Below are positions 43,542 through 54,012 of a stretch of DNA of 64,000 bases, in pieces. The notes under the pieces were generated by a model. The model ran no database searches, was not told where the DNA came from, and worked only from the letters and a program-made list of their open reading frames with translations. The stretch is from Meghimatium bilineatum. Lineage: Eukaryota > Mollusca > Gastropoda > Stylommatophora > Philomycidae. Position numbers and translations under genes: made by a program. Where the stretch lies: contig CM067309.1 of assembly GCA_034231615.1 (NCBI GenBank), positions 40,870,681 through 40,934,680 on the forward strand, given 5' to 3'. Each line of letters opens with the position of its first letter. Position 1 is the first letter of the stretch.

Positions 43542-45200
43542 CTATATCTGCAATTCTGTCTCCTTAATAAAACTCACTGTCTTTTGTAGTTCATACAGTG
43601 TCCCATAGAGCTTTGATTCCAGTGTTGTTTCCTCTGGCCAATATGTCTGCCTCAGAGTTTCATGCTCAGAACACTCTTGAAGTATATGTTTGGCACTCTG
43701 TACTGCCTGTCCACATGTACACATGGCCGTGTTGCCAATCTTGAACTTTGTATACATGTGACTGCGGAGTCGGTTGTGTCCTGTTCTGAGACGTAGAATT
43801 ATAACTTGTTCTGATCTGTTCATAATGTGATAGTCATCTTGTGTTGGTGTTTGTGGCTTTCTTATTGACTTGATCATCTGTTTTTTCTGATGGTAGGTGA
43901 TTGGTATATCTGGTTGATCTTCGGCAGCACCTTCCTTAGCCAGTTGGTCTGCTTTTTCATTTCCTGGTATTCCACAGTGAGAGGGTATCCACTGCATGGT
44001 TACCCTATACTGGTAAGACAATTCGCTAAGTAGTTTTTTCAAGTCTGTTAGTTTTCCAGACTGGAGAGCTTGAAGCACTGACCTTGCATCTGTCAGGAAT
44101 ACCACAGGCTGTAGGTCAGAGTTGGAGTTCAGCAGTTTTTTAGCTGCCACAGTAATTGCCTGGATTTCTGCATCATAATTATTGCAGAATTTTCCTGTCG
44201 GTGTTCTGATTGTATCTCTAGGCTTGTGTGGATATTCTATATATACACCTGCACCTCCATTCCTCACAGCATTCTGTGCTGACCCATCTGTGTATACTCT
44301 GACCCATATATCTTGTGGATATTCCTCGTCCAGGAAACTGAGGGTGACTGTCCTCCGCTGCACACTGTTCTGTTCGTCTTCGCTTAGTATTCCTTTCACA
44401 TGGGTCTGAATGTTTATTGGCATTCCATGCCTTTCACTCCATGGGGTTTGTTCTGGTACAGACCTTAAGGGGCTGTCAACTTCAGGTAGGTCTGTAAGTT
44501 GTCTACGGAGTCGTTTAGCTTGATGGATAAAGCTGCTTCTTTTCAGTCGCCCCATTGCTAGGTTTTGGAATCTTTCCTTCATTGGATGACTTGGCATACA
44601 CTGAAACTTTTCCGCTTGAATTAGTACTTTTGTGTCTCTGCGTTCGCCAAGTGTTTGCATTCTTCCCATTTTCTGCATCTCTGCTATGGGTGTTGATTTC
44701 ATTGCTCCCAACATTATTCTAAGTGCCTGGTTTTGCACTTTATCTAGATCTTGTAATGTGGTGTTTGATGCAGGACACCACGCAGCTGAACCATATTCCA
44801 GGTGTGGTCTTATGCCTTGCTGGTAAACTTTACTGAGTATATTCCCACTGGCTCCCCATGTGGTTCCACTTAGTTTTCTCAGGATAGCTAACTTCCTCCT
44901 GGCTTTTGTTGTTGCTTTGTTTATGTGCTGCTTCCATGTCAGCTTATCATCAAAAGTAACTCCGAGGTATGTTGGTTGTTTGTCTTCTTTCAAGAGCTCT
45001 CCGTCTATCTTGATATGACCGGCTTTTTGTTTTGGTGAGAGGGTAAAGAGTGTAGTGCTGCACTTATCTGTGTTAATGCTGACACACCATCTATTTGCCC
45101 ATAAGGTTAGGGCATCGATAGCTCTTTGTATTTGTTTAGTGGCCACTGTTGCATGTTCTTCCGTGCACCAGATCACCAGGTCGTCAGCATTGAAAGTAGA
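43542..45200 (-). CDS. LINE ORF2, C-terminal half (RT thumb, RNase H, zinc-finger-like end), open frame
   Basis: About 550 codons without a stop. It opens at 'FNADDLVIW' (palm motif C, NADD instead of the usual YADD, about 45197-45165), so the endonuclease and most of the RT are missing. Then come 'KCSTTLFTLSPKQ', 'PTYLGVTFDDKLTWKQHI' and 'RPHLEYGSAAWCP' (RT thumb and linker), and an RNase H with 'VRVYTDGSAQNAV' (D), 'NNYDAEIQAITVAAK' (E), 'VVFLTDARSVLQAL' (D) and 'WIPSHCGIPGNEKADQLAKE' (H/D). A cysteine motif 'MCTCGQAVQSAKHILQECSE' lies near the end. All four RNase H positions are conserved. The domain order is that of RNase H-bearing non-LTR elements (I/R1/Jockey-like groups); the clade is not determined. 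No promoter is visible, and the first ATG (45176) is just an internal methionine. It is a young 5'-truncated copy and not a host gene. Confidence 0.9.
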   Translation of the reverse strand, partial: STFNADDLVIWCTEEHATVATKQIQRAIDALTLWANRWCVSINTDKCSTTLFTLSPKQKAGHIKIDGELLKEDKQPTYLGVTFDDKLTWKQHINKATTKARRKLAILRKLSGTTWGASGNILSKVYQQGIRPHLEYGSAAWCPASNTTLQDLDKVQNQALRIMLGAMKSTPIAEMQKMGRMQTLGERRDTKVLIQAEKFQCMPSHPMKERFQNLAMGRLKRSSFIHQAKRLRRQLTDLPEVDSPLRSVPEQTPWSERHGMPINIQTHVKGILSEDEQNSVQRRTVTLSFLDEEYPQDIWVRVYTDGSAQNAVRNGGAGVYIEYPHKPRDTIRTPTGKFCNNYDAEIQAITVAAKKLLNSNSDLQPVVFLTDARSVLQALQSGKLTDLKKLLSELSYQYRVTMQWIPSHCGIPGNEKADQLAKEGAAEDQPDIPITYHQKKQMIKSIRKPQTPTQDDYHIMNRSEQVIILRLRTGHNRLRSHMYTKFKIGNTAMCTCGQAVQSAKHILQECSEHETLRQTYWPEETTLESKLYGTLYELQKTVSFIKETELQI

Positions 45201-45224
45201 TGATGTAGATATTATATATTATAT

Positions 45225-45690
45225 AAAATACATCTCACTATAGTTGTAGATATTAATTGTAGATTATATAAATATACTCTACCACACACATCTCACTATA
45301 GTTGTAGATATTAATTGTAGATTATATAAATATACTCTACCACACACATCTCACTATAGTTGTAGATATTAATTGTAGATTATATAAATATACTCTACCA
45401 CACACATCTCACTATAGTTGTAGATATTAATTGTAGATTATATAAATATACTCTACCACACACATCTCACTATAGTTGTAGATATTAATTGTAGATTATA
45501 TAAATATACTCCACCACACACATCTCATTACTTGTGTAGGTAAGATGTATAAGATCACAACACTACCAAATTAGATATTACACATTAGATCAAACAGTAC
45601 CATTGTAGATATTACATATTACATAAAATACTATCAGTGTAGATATTACATATTACATAAAATACTATCAGTGTAGATATTACATATTAA
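45225..45690. repeat. 58-bp array (about 5 units) followed by a ~36-bp array (3 units)
   Basis: The first array has TAGTTGTAGATATTAATTGT, AGATTATATAAATATACTCT and ACCACACACATCTCACTA. The second, at about 45595-45690, has GTAGATATTACATATTACAT and AAAATACTATCA. The pair abuts the 5' truncation point of the long LINE frame. Confidence 0.93.
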
Positions 45691-45969
45691 ATGAAAAACA
45701 TCTCACTAGCAACGTTTCCATTAAATCCTGTTTCCAATATCCCAAATATTTAATAATTCATACCTGCTGGCTGTAGCTGGTAACTTCTCATCTCTACCAC
45801 CACTTTCCTTAATCTACAAGTTACATAATCTCCATTTCATTATATCCTGGGGGATTCGTTTATTAGTTTTCCATTTCCTCAAAGCTTGATATCGGTCAGT
45901 GTTCAGTTCACGATTGTTTATACATTTTTTGTTGGTTTTTGATTCTTTAAATTTAATCTGAACAAAGAA

Positions 45970-46460
45970 AACGTTTTAGATTACAAATACAAGCTAGTTA
46001 CAGCTTTTAATGATTGGATACTACAAACACAAGCTAGTTACATCTTTTAATGATTGGATACTACAAGCACAAGCTAGTTACAGCTTTTAATGATTGGATA
46101 CTACAAACACAAGCTAGTTACAGCTTTTAATGATTGGACACTACAGACACAAGCTGGTTACATATCCTAATGATTGGATACTTCAATCACAAGCTGATTT
46201 CGGATATGTTAATGATTGAATACTACAATCACAAGCTGATTTCGGATATCCTAATGATTGGACATTGCATACACAAGCTGAATACATCTACCAATGGTTG
46301 GGCACTACAAACACATGCTGATTAAATATACTAATGATTAGACTGTAAAAAAGCTGATAACAGCTACTAATGATTGGACAATACATGATTACAGCTAATA
46401 ATGATTGGGCACTGCAAAAATGCTGATTACATCTAATAGTGATTGGACTCTAGAAGCACA
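45970..46460. repeat. 40-bp array, about 11 units, decaying rightward
   Basis: Units with ATGATTGGATACTACAAACA then CAAGCTAGTTACAGCTTTTA. The first four are near-identical and later ones are increasingly diverged, a gradient typical of arrays that homogenise from one end. Confidence 0.93.
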
Positions 46461-46880
46461 TATCTATCAACCTACCTACTTATCAACCCAACCACCTTTT
46501 AACCTTCCAACTTACCTACCTATCCACCTTCCTACCTGCATATCAACCTAACCATGAGTCAACTACACACCTATACATTTACCTACCTATCAACATACTT
46601 ACCTTCCTATCAACTTTTCTATTTACCTATAAAAAAACCTGCCTACCTAACAATCTATTTACCTATCAACCAGCCTGCCTACCTAACAATCTACTTACCT
46701 ATCAACCAGCCTGCCTACCTAACAATCTACTTACCTATCAAAAAACCTGCCTACCTAACAATCTACATACCTATCACCCGACTTAGCCAAATAATTACCT
46801 ACCTAACATCATATCAACGTATCTATCTAATTATCTTTTTTTGTCTGTCTGTCTGTTTGACTGTAGTCTGTCTATCTATC
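46461..46880. repeat. CTAC/CTAT-rich repeat with a 36-bp unit
   Basis: Contains CCTACCTAACAATCTACTTA then CCTATCAACCAGCCTG about four times, flanked by looser CTACCTATCAAC sequence and a GTCT run. Confidence 0.92.
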
Positions 46881-47164
46881 TTTCTAGTTTTCTAACATAA
46901 GAATAAAGTTGGACGATCTGTAAACTCATTAAAAATATCGGTTATTAGACCAAGGAATAAGTAGAAAGTCGAAATGACTACATCATTAGTAACATTTCCA
47001 GGATGAAGACTTACTTTTTTATGCAAGCTGTCGTGACTTCCAACACAACTGAGGCTATAGTCTCAACAACATTGTCACGAACAAATTGGTAACTGTTCCG
47101 ATCCTCTTTTCTTACCCCACCCTCTTTTCTCCCTCCAAGCAGACATATTACTATTTAGCACCCC
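46881..47164. other. No gene seen
   Basis: No recognisable feature; ends in a C run at 47160. Confidence 0.4.
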
Positions 47165-47392
47165 CCCCCTTTGAGATTAGATTATAACTAGAAAATAAAT
47201 ATAGATTATAACTAGAAAATAAATATAGATTATAACTAGAAAATAAATATAGATTATAACTAGAAAATAAATACAGATTATAACTAGAAAATAAATACAG
47301 ATTATAACTAGAAAATAAATACAGATTATAGCTAGATGATAAATACAGATTATAACTAGATGATAAATACAGATTATAACTAGATGATAACA
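47165..47392. repeat. 24-bp array, about 9 units
   Basis: Units of AGATTATAACTAGAAAATAA plus ATAT/ATAC. The right end changes AGAAAAT to AGATGAT. Confidence 0.95.
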
Positions 47393-47519
47393 TTCACAAC
47401 TTTGTGTCCACACGGTCGAGATGTGGAAAGAAATATTTTTTTATATTTAAACATGGAGATTTAAAAAAAAAAATTGACTCAAACGTGTTTTCGTAGAAGC
47501 AATTATTTGTCTCTGTACT

Positions 47520-47695
47520 ATGTGGCGTGTATGCGTTACGTGCGGTATGTATGCGTGCGTATGTGTGCGTTACGTGGGGTATGTATGCGTGCGTATGTGT
47601 GCGTTACGTGGGGTATGTATACGTGCGTATGTGTGCGTTACGTGCGGTATGTATGCGTGCGTATGTGTGCGCGTGCATGCTTGTGCGCGTGTGTG
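47520..47695. repeat. 34-bp GT-rich array, about 4 units
   Basis: Units of GCGTTACGTGGGGTATGTAT then GCGTGCGTATGTGT, followed by irregular GTGCGCGTGT. Confidence 0.93.
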
Positions 47696-47699
47696 TGAT

Positions 47700-48290
47700 G
47701 GAGAAAAAAGATTTCTTTCTGTAGAAAAAAAGATGTTAGTTTCTGTTACTAAAGATGTTAGTAGACACTGTTAGTTTCACTTCAGAAATAGAAAAATTTG
47801 ACATCAGCTCCCATATAGCTCCCCAACAATGTTTCATCGTTCCCTATCGCTGTATAACCCGTTAATACCGACCTGACTGTGTGAATCGTGTTACCATCTC
47901 TCCTCCCTGGCCAGGATATCGGACACATTGAGAATCTTAGTTCCAGTTTTTTTCCCCAGTTTAACTTTTAGTGGCACGCTAATTATGCTGACGTTATACC
48001 CCAGATAATTTAACCCAGACTGCAAGATGTGACCTCGGATAATGAAGTTCAGTAAGAGCGATAACTCATTAGCGGACTAGTCGGCAAAATGGTGTTTTAA
48101 ATCTAGACAAGTCACTCAGGAAACAAACCTTTATAATGATGTCTAACGTTTATTATGAGTAACAGGTGGTTCGTTAAATAGATTGGTGTTTCTAAACATA
48201 TCAACAAGTAGAAATATATGACATAATAAATAGAGGGAGGGGCGGGGGTCAAAGGATCTTAGGAATGACTTGAAAGAATTTAATTTAATA
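47700..48290. other. No gene seen
   Basis: A doubled 'AGATGTTAGTTTCTGTTACT'-like stretch near 47730; otherwise nothing recognisable. Confidence 0.4.
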
Positions 48291-48296
48291 ACAGAG

Positions 48297-48880
48297 ATGC
48301 TTATCGGAATCCGAAAGAGACAGTCCAAATATTTAACACAGCATTAGAAGAGGAAAGACGGAACATATTGTAACAACAGGCAACGTGAAAAACAAGAGGG
48401 GTAGGGGAAGACCAAGAGAGGTAGGGAGAGAGAGACCAAGAGAGATAGGGAGAGAGAGACCAAGAGAGGTAGAGAGAGACCAAGGGAGGTAAGGAGAGAG
48501 AGAGACCAAGAGGTAGGGAGAGACCAAGAGACAGGAAGAGAGAGACCAAGAGAGGTAGAGAGAGAAAGAGAGACCAAGGGAGGTACGGAGAGAGAGACCA
48601 AGAGGTAGGGAGAGAGAGACCAAGAGAGAGACCAAGAGAGGTAGAGAGAGAAAGAGAGACCAAGGGAGGTAGGGAGAGAGAGACCAAGAGAGGTAGAGAG
48701 AGAGAGACCAAGAGAGGTAAGGAGAGAGAGACCAAGAGAGGTAGAGAGAGACACCAAGAGAGAAGATGCTTGATAATCTCGCATTGTGGCATGGGAGAAC
48801 ATCGGTATCGCAAATGATTGACACGGACTAGAAGGCTGTGGACAGAAATGATAACCAACATAGAGCATAAGAAGAAGGTT
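48297..48880 (+). pseudogene. LINE C-terminus carrying an internal codon-phase array
   Basis: Plus strand: 'LIGIRKRQSKYLT', then after a frame change 'RRGKTEHIVTTGNVKNKRGR' and 'GRPREV', then a long array, then 'KMLDNLALWHGRTSVSQMI' and 'TRRLWTEMITNIEHKKK'. Without the array this matches the C-terminus of the LINE at 18.17-18.49 kb ('IRKRQSSFFGH', 'TTGKIEGTRDRGRQREKILD', 'TWHG', 'DRELWRAMTAYA'). The array sits exactly at the GRGRPRE motif. Besides the array there are at least two frame changes and a stop. Confidence 0.88.
48395..48770 (+). repeat. 24-bp array (8-codon 'GRERPREV' units) inside the LINE
   Basis: About 15 units of the type GGTAGGGAGAGAGAGACCAA plus GAGA, with lengths varying by a few bases (20-26). 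The first units read in frame with the LINE as 'GRGRPREV', 'GRERPREI', 'GRERPREV'. Deletions of GA steps later break the frame. Confidence 0.92.
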
Positions 48881-48945
48881 TGATTACTTTGTACTCGAGT
48901 TTTGTCATAAAAAGGTTTGATTACTTTGTACTCGAGTTTTGTCAT
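48872..48945. repeat. Two tandem ~36-bp units after the LINE end
   Basis: 'AAGGTTTGATTACTTTGTAC' followed by TCGAGTTTTGTCAT occurs twice. Confidence 0.9.
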
Positions 48946-49220
48946 GGTTACTATGACGATCTCATAAGAGCATGCTACTTGACGAAAATATTGCTAGAGC
49001 ACGAAGATTCATAGTTCAAGTGATAACTCCAAAACATATTTAAAATGAGCATAAGAAGGGGAAGTTGTGTATGGATTTCGAACTCGCGGAATTGCGAACA
49101 CAGGGTACATTGCTCAACTTCCATATTTAGATTTTCAAAGATATATAATATATGTACATAAACACTACATACATATATACATGGCACTATATACATACAT
49201 AAACAAATACATGCAAGGAC
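48946..49220. other. No gene seen
   Basis: AT-rich with TATATACATACATA stretches. Confidence 0.4.
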
Positions 49221-49224
49221 ATAA

Positions 49225-49925
49225 TATGACCCATAACCCTTACGGGTCGTAGGGTATCACACTGGAGACATCAGCGCAGAAAGGTCTTCAAACATCTCCC
49301 AGCCACTCGGAGGAGTGTAGAACAATCGTGCACAGACCAATCCTAGATCTTAACATTAAGGATTTTCGCGCATGCGGTTATGTCTGTGGGTCTCAGCAAT
49401 GGCTCACTAGACAAACCAATCACGCAACAGAAAACCTTAGTAGATGACATGCCGTTTTATTGAGGTTATCTTCTTAAAGAAGCTTCATGGCACGTCATCT
49501 ATACAATCCCGTAGTCGTAACCTTCGATAACAGTTACCATGTTGTTCCGGCAGGCCGACGTTGTGCTTGAACTAGTTACGGGCACGGAGTAGGTGGGCAG
49601 AATAACAAAGAACTTGTCGCAAGGTCCAGAGTTGTGTCCTGATGTCGACGTCTGTTTTGACAGCATTAGACTCGAAACACCATCGAGTCGAGTGGCTGCC
49701 GGAACAGAGGGCGGAGCACTTATGGGAATATCCCACGTGCTGTGAGGCCAGTTTCTAATCAAGAATCAAGAATTAATGATTTTCTTTGTTCCCTTTCAAC
49801 CAGCGACTGTTCCTTGGAAAATAATTGTAGAAAGTGCGTCATGTCTCATTACATGTCCAAACCGAACATATTTACGCCGTTTCACCACAGCTACAAGCGG
49901 TTCGTGAAAACAGGCAAGTTTGTTT
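49225..49925 (-). pseudogene. LINE C-terminus split by retroposon A
   Basis: Minus strand right of the retroposon: 'RKYVRFGHVMRHDALSTIIF' and 'QGTVAG' (the 'FGHVMR' block). Left of it: 'DWSVHDCSTLLRVAGRCLKT' and 'LQCDTLRPVRVMG', the last residues of the ORF. The two halves adjoin when the retroposon and one target duplication are removed. Stops are present in both halves. Confidence 0.8.
49355..49784 (+). mobile_element. Retroposon family A, copy 3 (404 bp) with 13-bp target duplications
   Basis: Element body 49368-49771, starting GCGCATGCGGTTATG and ending CTAATCAAGAATCAAGA. Flanking direct repeats ATTAAGGATTTTC (49355-49367) and ATTAATGATTTTC (49772-49784) differ at one base. The insertion lies inside a minus-strand LINE C-terminus. 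Confidence 0.9.
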
Positions 49926-50570
49926 ATTGTGTTTATTAGCAAATATACACATACATGCATACATACATGCACACACACACGCGCACACATGCTCTTAATA
50001 CGCATAGCATTCCGAAGGATTTAATTCTCTAAAAAATCGTCATACTTTTCTAAATAAAATAGAATACAACAGGTGACGAGAAGAGGAAGACTCAACACTT
50101 TTGGGAACACATTAAACAAAGCAATATCTATTCAGCAGATAGTTAGCATTGTTCCCACTAAGATTTTTTGTGTGGGTCAAATACGAAAAATGTTAATAAA
50201 ATAGCCAATTGAGTTAATGCTGTAAATAAGAAAGCCTCGGGCAAAGAGAAGGGTGCAACATGCAGGACGTACCTGGCAAAGAAAAGTAAACAAATGGGAG
50301 GAATATGTATACATGAACTGCATTGTATAGATAAATACTAAACGTCAAGGCTCAAGATTTTTGTCTGTTTTTTTTGTTGGTAGGAAGTAAGGAACATTAC
50401 GAGAATAATATAAAAGTATCCAAGATTTATTGGTAAAGGAAGAATAGAATGAAACAAATACAATTTGAACAATGTCATCTAAGATGACACCCACTCGTCT
50501 AGTAACTTGTGTAAACACGTTTTCCGTATTCAACCACATTGCATCCCTAAAAAAAATGCGATATTGGTAA
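49926..50570. other. No gene seen
   Basis: A short CA/ACAC tract lies at about 49950-49990. The rest has no recognisable coding region. Confidence 0.4.
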
Positions 50571-50571
50571 A

Positions 50572-50925
50572 GACTTCCAAAGTGTATATTCTCTAGACAT
50601 CCAAATTGTATATTCTCTAGACTTCCAAATTGTATATTCTCTAGACATCCAAATTGTATATTCTCTAGACATCCAAATTGTATATTCTCTAGACACCCAA
50701 AGTGTATATTCTCTAGACACCCAAAGTGTATATTCTCTAGACACCCAAAGTGTATATTCTCTAGACACCCAAAGTGTATATTCTCTAGACTTCCAAAGTG
50801 TATATTCTCTAGACACCCAAAGTGTATATTCTCTAGACTTCCAAAGTGTATATTCTCTAGACACCCAAAGTGTATATTCTCTAGCCTTCCAAAGTTTATA
50901 TTCTCTAGACATCCAAACTGCATAA
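50572..50925. repeat. 24-bp array, about 14 units
   Basis: Units of CCAAAGTGTATATTCTCTAG plus ACAC/ACTT/ACAT. The left third carries AAATTGT and the right part AAAGTGT, so variants are regionally sorted. Confidence 0.96.
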
Positions 50926-50984
50926 TCTCAAACTACTATTAATATGAATTGATCGATGGACACACAAACAATAACACACGCAAT

Positions 50985-51300
50985 GCACGGGTATGTAAAT
51001 TCCTCGGGAAATATAATATCAAGAAAAGCTGCAATGGTTATTAAACTAGATATAATAAGAAATGGCGAAATTATGACAAGAGTAGGTATAACACCATATA
51101 TTGAACATATTGAAAGATATAAGTAAAATGGTTCGGTCACCTTATGAGAATTAAGCCAAACCAAATACCAATAAGAGCATATACTAAAATAATATCTGGA
51201 AATAAAGACACCGGTAGGCCAAGAAAACGGTGAACATGCAACATCAAAATAACTGTCGGTACAATACAAGAATCAGTGGACAAATCACGTGACAATATAC
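50985..51300 (+). pseudogene. LINE C-terminal fragment
   Basis: Plus-strand frames give 'RVGITPYIEHIERYK', then 'KWFGHLMRIKPNQIPIRAY' and 'KDTGRPRKR', matching the 'I...I...QLKWFGHV.RM' and 'GRPRKRW' blocks of LINE C-termini. Interrupted by stops and at least one frameshift. Confidence 0.8.
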
Positions 51301-51589
51301 CAACTTTTCAATTTCATATGATATTGCAATACATCGGAAACTTAAAAAGCCGTAACTTAAAATACCAATCTAGCTATTTGCGCGCAATGAACTGGCCATC
51401 CACCTCCCACTCAGTGTGCAGCGCGGATGTCGAGTGGTCAGGAGCTCTCATTGCGCAATATGTCGAATATTGGATGCGTCGGTATATGCGTCTTTATCGG
51501 AATTTCGTTTCGTTTAATTATGGTAGTTATTTGTCCCGTAGAAACCTGTCCACTTATTCTTGTATTGTACATAACTTTCAATTAAAATG
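51301..51589. other. No gene seen
   Basis: An open frame of 106 codons spans 51276-51596 but contains no recognisable motif. Confidence 0.35.
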
Positions 51590-51860
51590 GACATAACGCA
51601 ACCAAGACGACACATCTGGCCTGGAATGACAACTGAGGATATCACCGCTACGCTTAACTGCAAGTGAGGATACCATCAACCATTGTTCACCTGGAGAAAA
51701 TTGGCTATTTTAGTAATAGCGACCCTATCTGAAACATCCGTGCTTTGACCTATTGTATATCTCACAGGCCAGTCAGCAGCACTATATCATAGAATCTGGA
51801 GTCCCAACCTGACTTGAGTCATGATCGCCGAAGAAGAAGAAGAAGAAGAAAGAAGAAACT
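51590..51860 (+). repeat. Retroposon-like sequence with (GAA)n tail
   Basis: A unique body ending 'GAGTCATGATCGCC' followed by GAAGAAGAAGAAGAAGAAGAAA at 51828-51855. The tail type is the same as in family B, but the body is different. Only one copy was noticed. Confidence 0.35.
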
Positions 51861-52261
51861 CTTTACAAAATTGAGTGAAATAACGATAGATAAACGCACG
51901 TGATATTTAAAAATCGTTTAGAAAATAATGGTGTAATCAACTGGGCGAAGAAATCACAAACAAATAAAATAATAAACACGTTTGACTTCCCTTTGCGTGT
52001 TCCGGCAGGGGAAATAACCAGCCAGTGTTGTCATGGTTACCGGAAAGACGCTACGCGAACAATAGAGTAGAGATTACCATAATGTCGCTGCTGGAGGTAG
52101 TGAATGCATTTCAAGTAAAAAACTCTGAGATTGGTAGAATCCAGCGTTAAATATCATACAAGTAGGGATAAGTACCGATGGATTCGAGAGAAGTGTATGT
52201 TTAATAGTATCACGCACTATATGTAGAAAGTTTCACAAAAATTGGTACGCAGAAATCGAAA

Positions 52262-52545
52262 TAGAAAGATGTATGGGAGCACTGAGGAGATTTCAAATAC
52301 AGCAGCATTTATTAAGAAAACAGGACTTGCTGTGTAGACTTGTCAAACTGCGAACGAGAAGAAGAAGAAGAAGACTGGATACTACATTTTTACTAAGGAA
52401 ACACGCGGAAAAGAACACACATAGATTGAGGTTTCGACTAAAATCCTTTAATAGTAACAGCATACATCGAGTAAAGAATGGCACCGTCGACTATTTCATC
52501 ATAGACGTAAAACAGATTAGCAAATTTTACATCCAGGGTTTTTAA
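52262..52545 (+). CDS. Unrecognised basic ORF, 90 codons
   Basis: Begins 'MGALRRFQIQQHLLRKQDLL' and contains an arginine run encoded by GAA-type repeats (about 52358-52373), then 'TTFLLRKHAEKNTH'. It ends at 'FYIQGF'. The segment 'FRLKSFNSN' overlaps a copy of the dispersed TTTCGACTAAAATCCTTTAA motif, which argues that at least the second half is repeat-derived. It may be a chance frame. Confidence 0.15.
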
Positions 52546-53150
52546 TTTTTAATAATATCTTTCTATATACCTTTTTTCTAAATGCCGAGCGTAGCTCACC
52601 AATAAATCACCCATCTTATCATATAATTATTTATTGCCTCCAGGTCATTTCTTGTCTTAACAAACCGTCATGTCTGCACCTAATACATTTCCTCAAGCAT
52701 TCATTTGTCTTCATTTTTTTCTCTTTTCATATTGATTCCAGAACAATGTCTGTCTTGCAATATTTTCATTTTCTTTTGTCCTTCTTAATATATACCATAT
52801 TCATCTTCTATGCGGCTTCATTAGTTTTGTTTCCTCCACTGAAGTTTAGTCAGTTCTTTGTATGTGCTTCTCATTGGCGGGAGGCCTGTTGGTTTGGGGG
52901 TGTTGACCCCCCCCCCCTCCATTATCCTAGAAAATCCACGCATGACTTTTAGCACTAGATACTTGGCCAAAGGGGGGGGGGGTTTAAAGCCCCCAAAAAT
53001 CCCTCCTGTAGAGATCTTTCACAAACAGGACAGCACACTTTACATAAAATCAGATGACCTGACACACGAAATCACGTCTATTTTTAGGTAACCTTCCTCC
53101 CCCTTTTATCTACGGTTCTAATTTGTGGTCCTATCATTCTATATCAAATC
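52546..53150. other. No gene seen; several C and G homopolymers
   Basis: C runs near 52910 and G runs near 52972 lie 60 bp apart and could pair. No coding recognised. Confidence 0.4.
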
Positions 53151-53154
53151 CTCA

Positions 53155-53445
53155 TTATCAGTGGTTTTCAACTTTTATAAGACCACGGCCTAAAAACAAA
53201 ACAATTTTATAAGACCACCGCTTGAAAACAAAACAATTTTATAAGACCCCCGCCAGAAAACAAAACAATTTTATAAGACCCCCGCCAGAAAACAAAACAA
53301 TTTATAAGACCACTGGTTGTTAACAAAATAATGTTATAAGACTACTGGCCGGTAACAGAATAATGTTATAAGACTACTGGCCGGTAACAAAATAATGTTA
53401 TAAGACTACTTGCCGGTAACAAAATAATGTTATAAGAATACAGCC
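53155..53445. repeat. ~32-bp array in two subtypes, about 9 units
   Basis: Left units have AAAACAAAACAATTTTATAA then GACCMCCGCC. Right units have GGTAACAAAATAATGTTATA then AGACTACTGGCC. The shared part is 'AATRTTATAAGAC'. Confidence 0.92.
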
Positions 53446-53789
53446 TGGTCCAGACAATTCTCTATACTTGTCTACACTCATAAATAAATTTACAATTTAG
53501 GACGAAGCTCTCGTGTACTGCTAACAAGTTCGTAGATATTGGACGAAGGGGGGGGGGGGGAGTGTTCAACCTCCTCACCCCTCCTTTAAGAGATGAGAAC
53601 ATTAAGTACTAGTACTGTGGCCAAAAGGTAAGTTAAACACCCTCCCCCCCCCCAAAAAAAAAAAAAGAATCGTCAAAACCAGATTATAAAAATTCTCATA
53701 AAAAAAGATGTAATTGTACACTAAGAATGTACAGTAAAATGGTTGAATAACCCTTCTCTTAGCTGAACACTCTCAGCGCCTTCCCTTCC
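53446..53789. other. No gene seen; homopolymer-rich
   Basis: G run near 53549 and C and A runs near 53645-53666. Confidence 0.4.
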
Positions 53790-54012
53790 TGAATAATTAG
53801 TTACGGCCCTGAGTTGTATTAGTTACGGCCCTGAGTTGTATTAGTTACGGCCCTGAGTTGTATTAGTTACGGCCCTGAGTTGTATTAGTTACGGCCCTGA
53901 GTTGTATTAGTTACGGCCCTGAGTTGTATTAGTTACGGCCCTGAGTTGTATTAGTTACGGCCCTGAGTTGTATTAGTTACGGCCCTGAGTTGTATTAGTT
54001 ACGGCCAATGCT
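53790..54012. repeat. 22-bp array, about 10 units
   Basis: Units of TTAGTTACGGCCCTGAGTTG plus TA, virtually identical, suggesting a recent expansion. Confidence 0.97.

Noticed and set aside
52262-52545. Possible Harbinger-type N-terminal region ('RRRRRLDTTFLLRKHAEKN')
   Set aside because: The arginine run comes from GAA-type simple repeat, and no further Harbinger motif follows. The second half overlaps a dispersed repeat motif.
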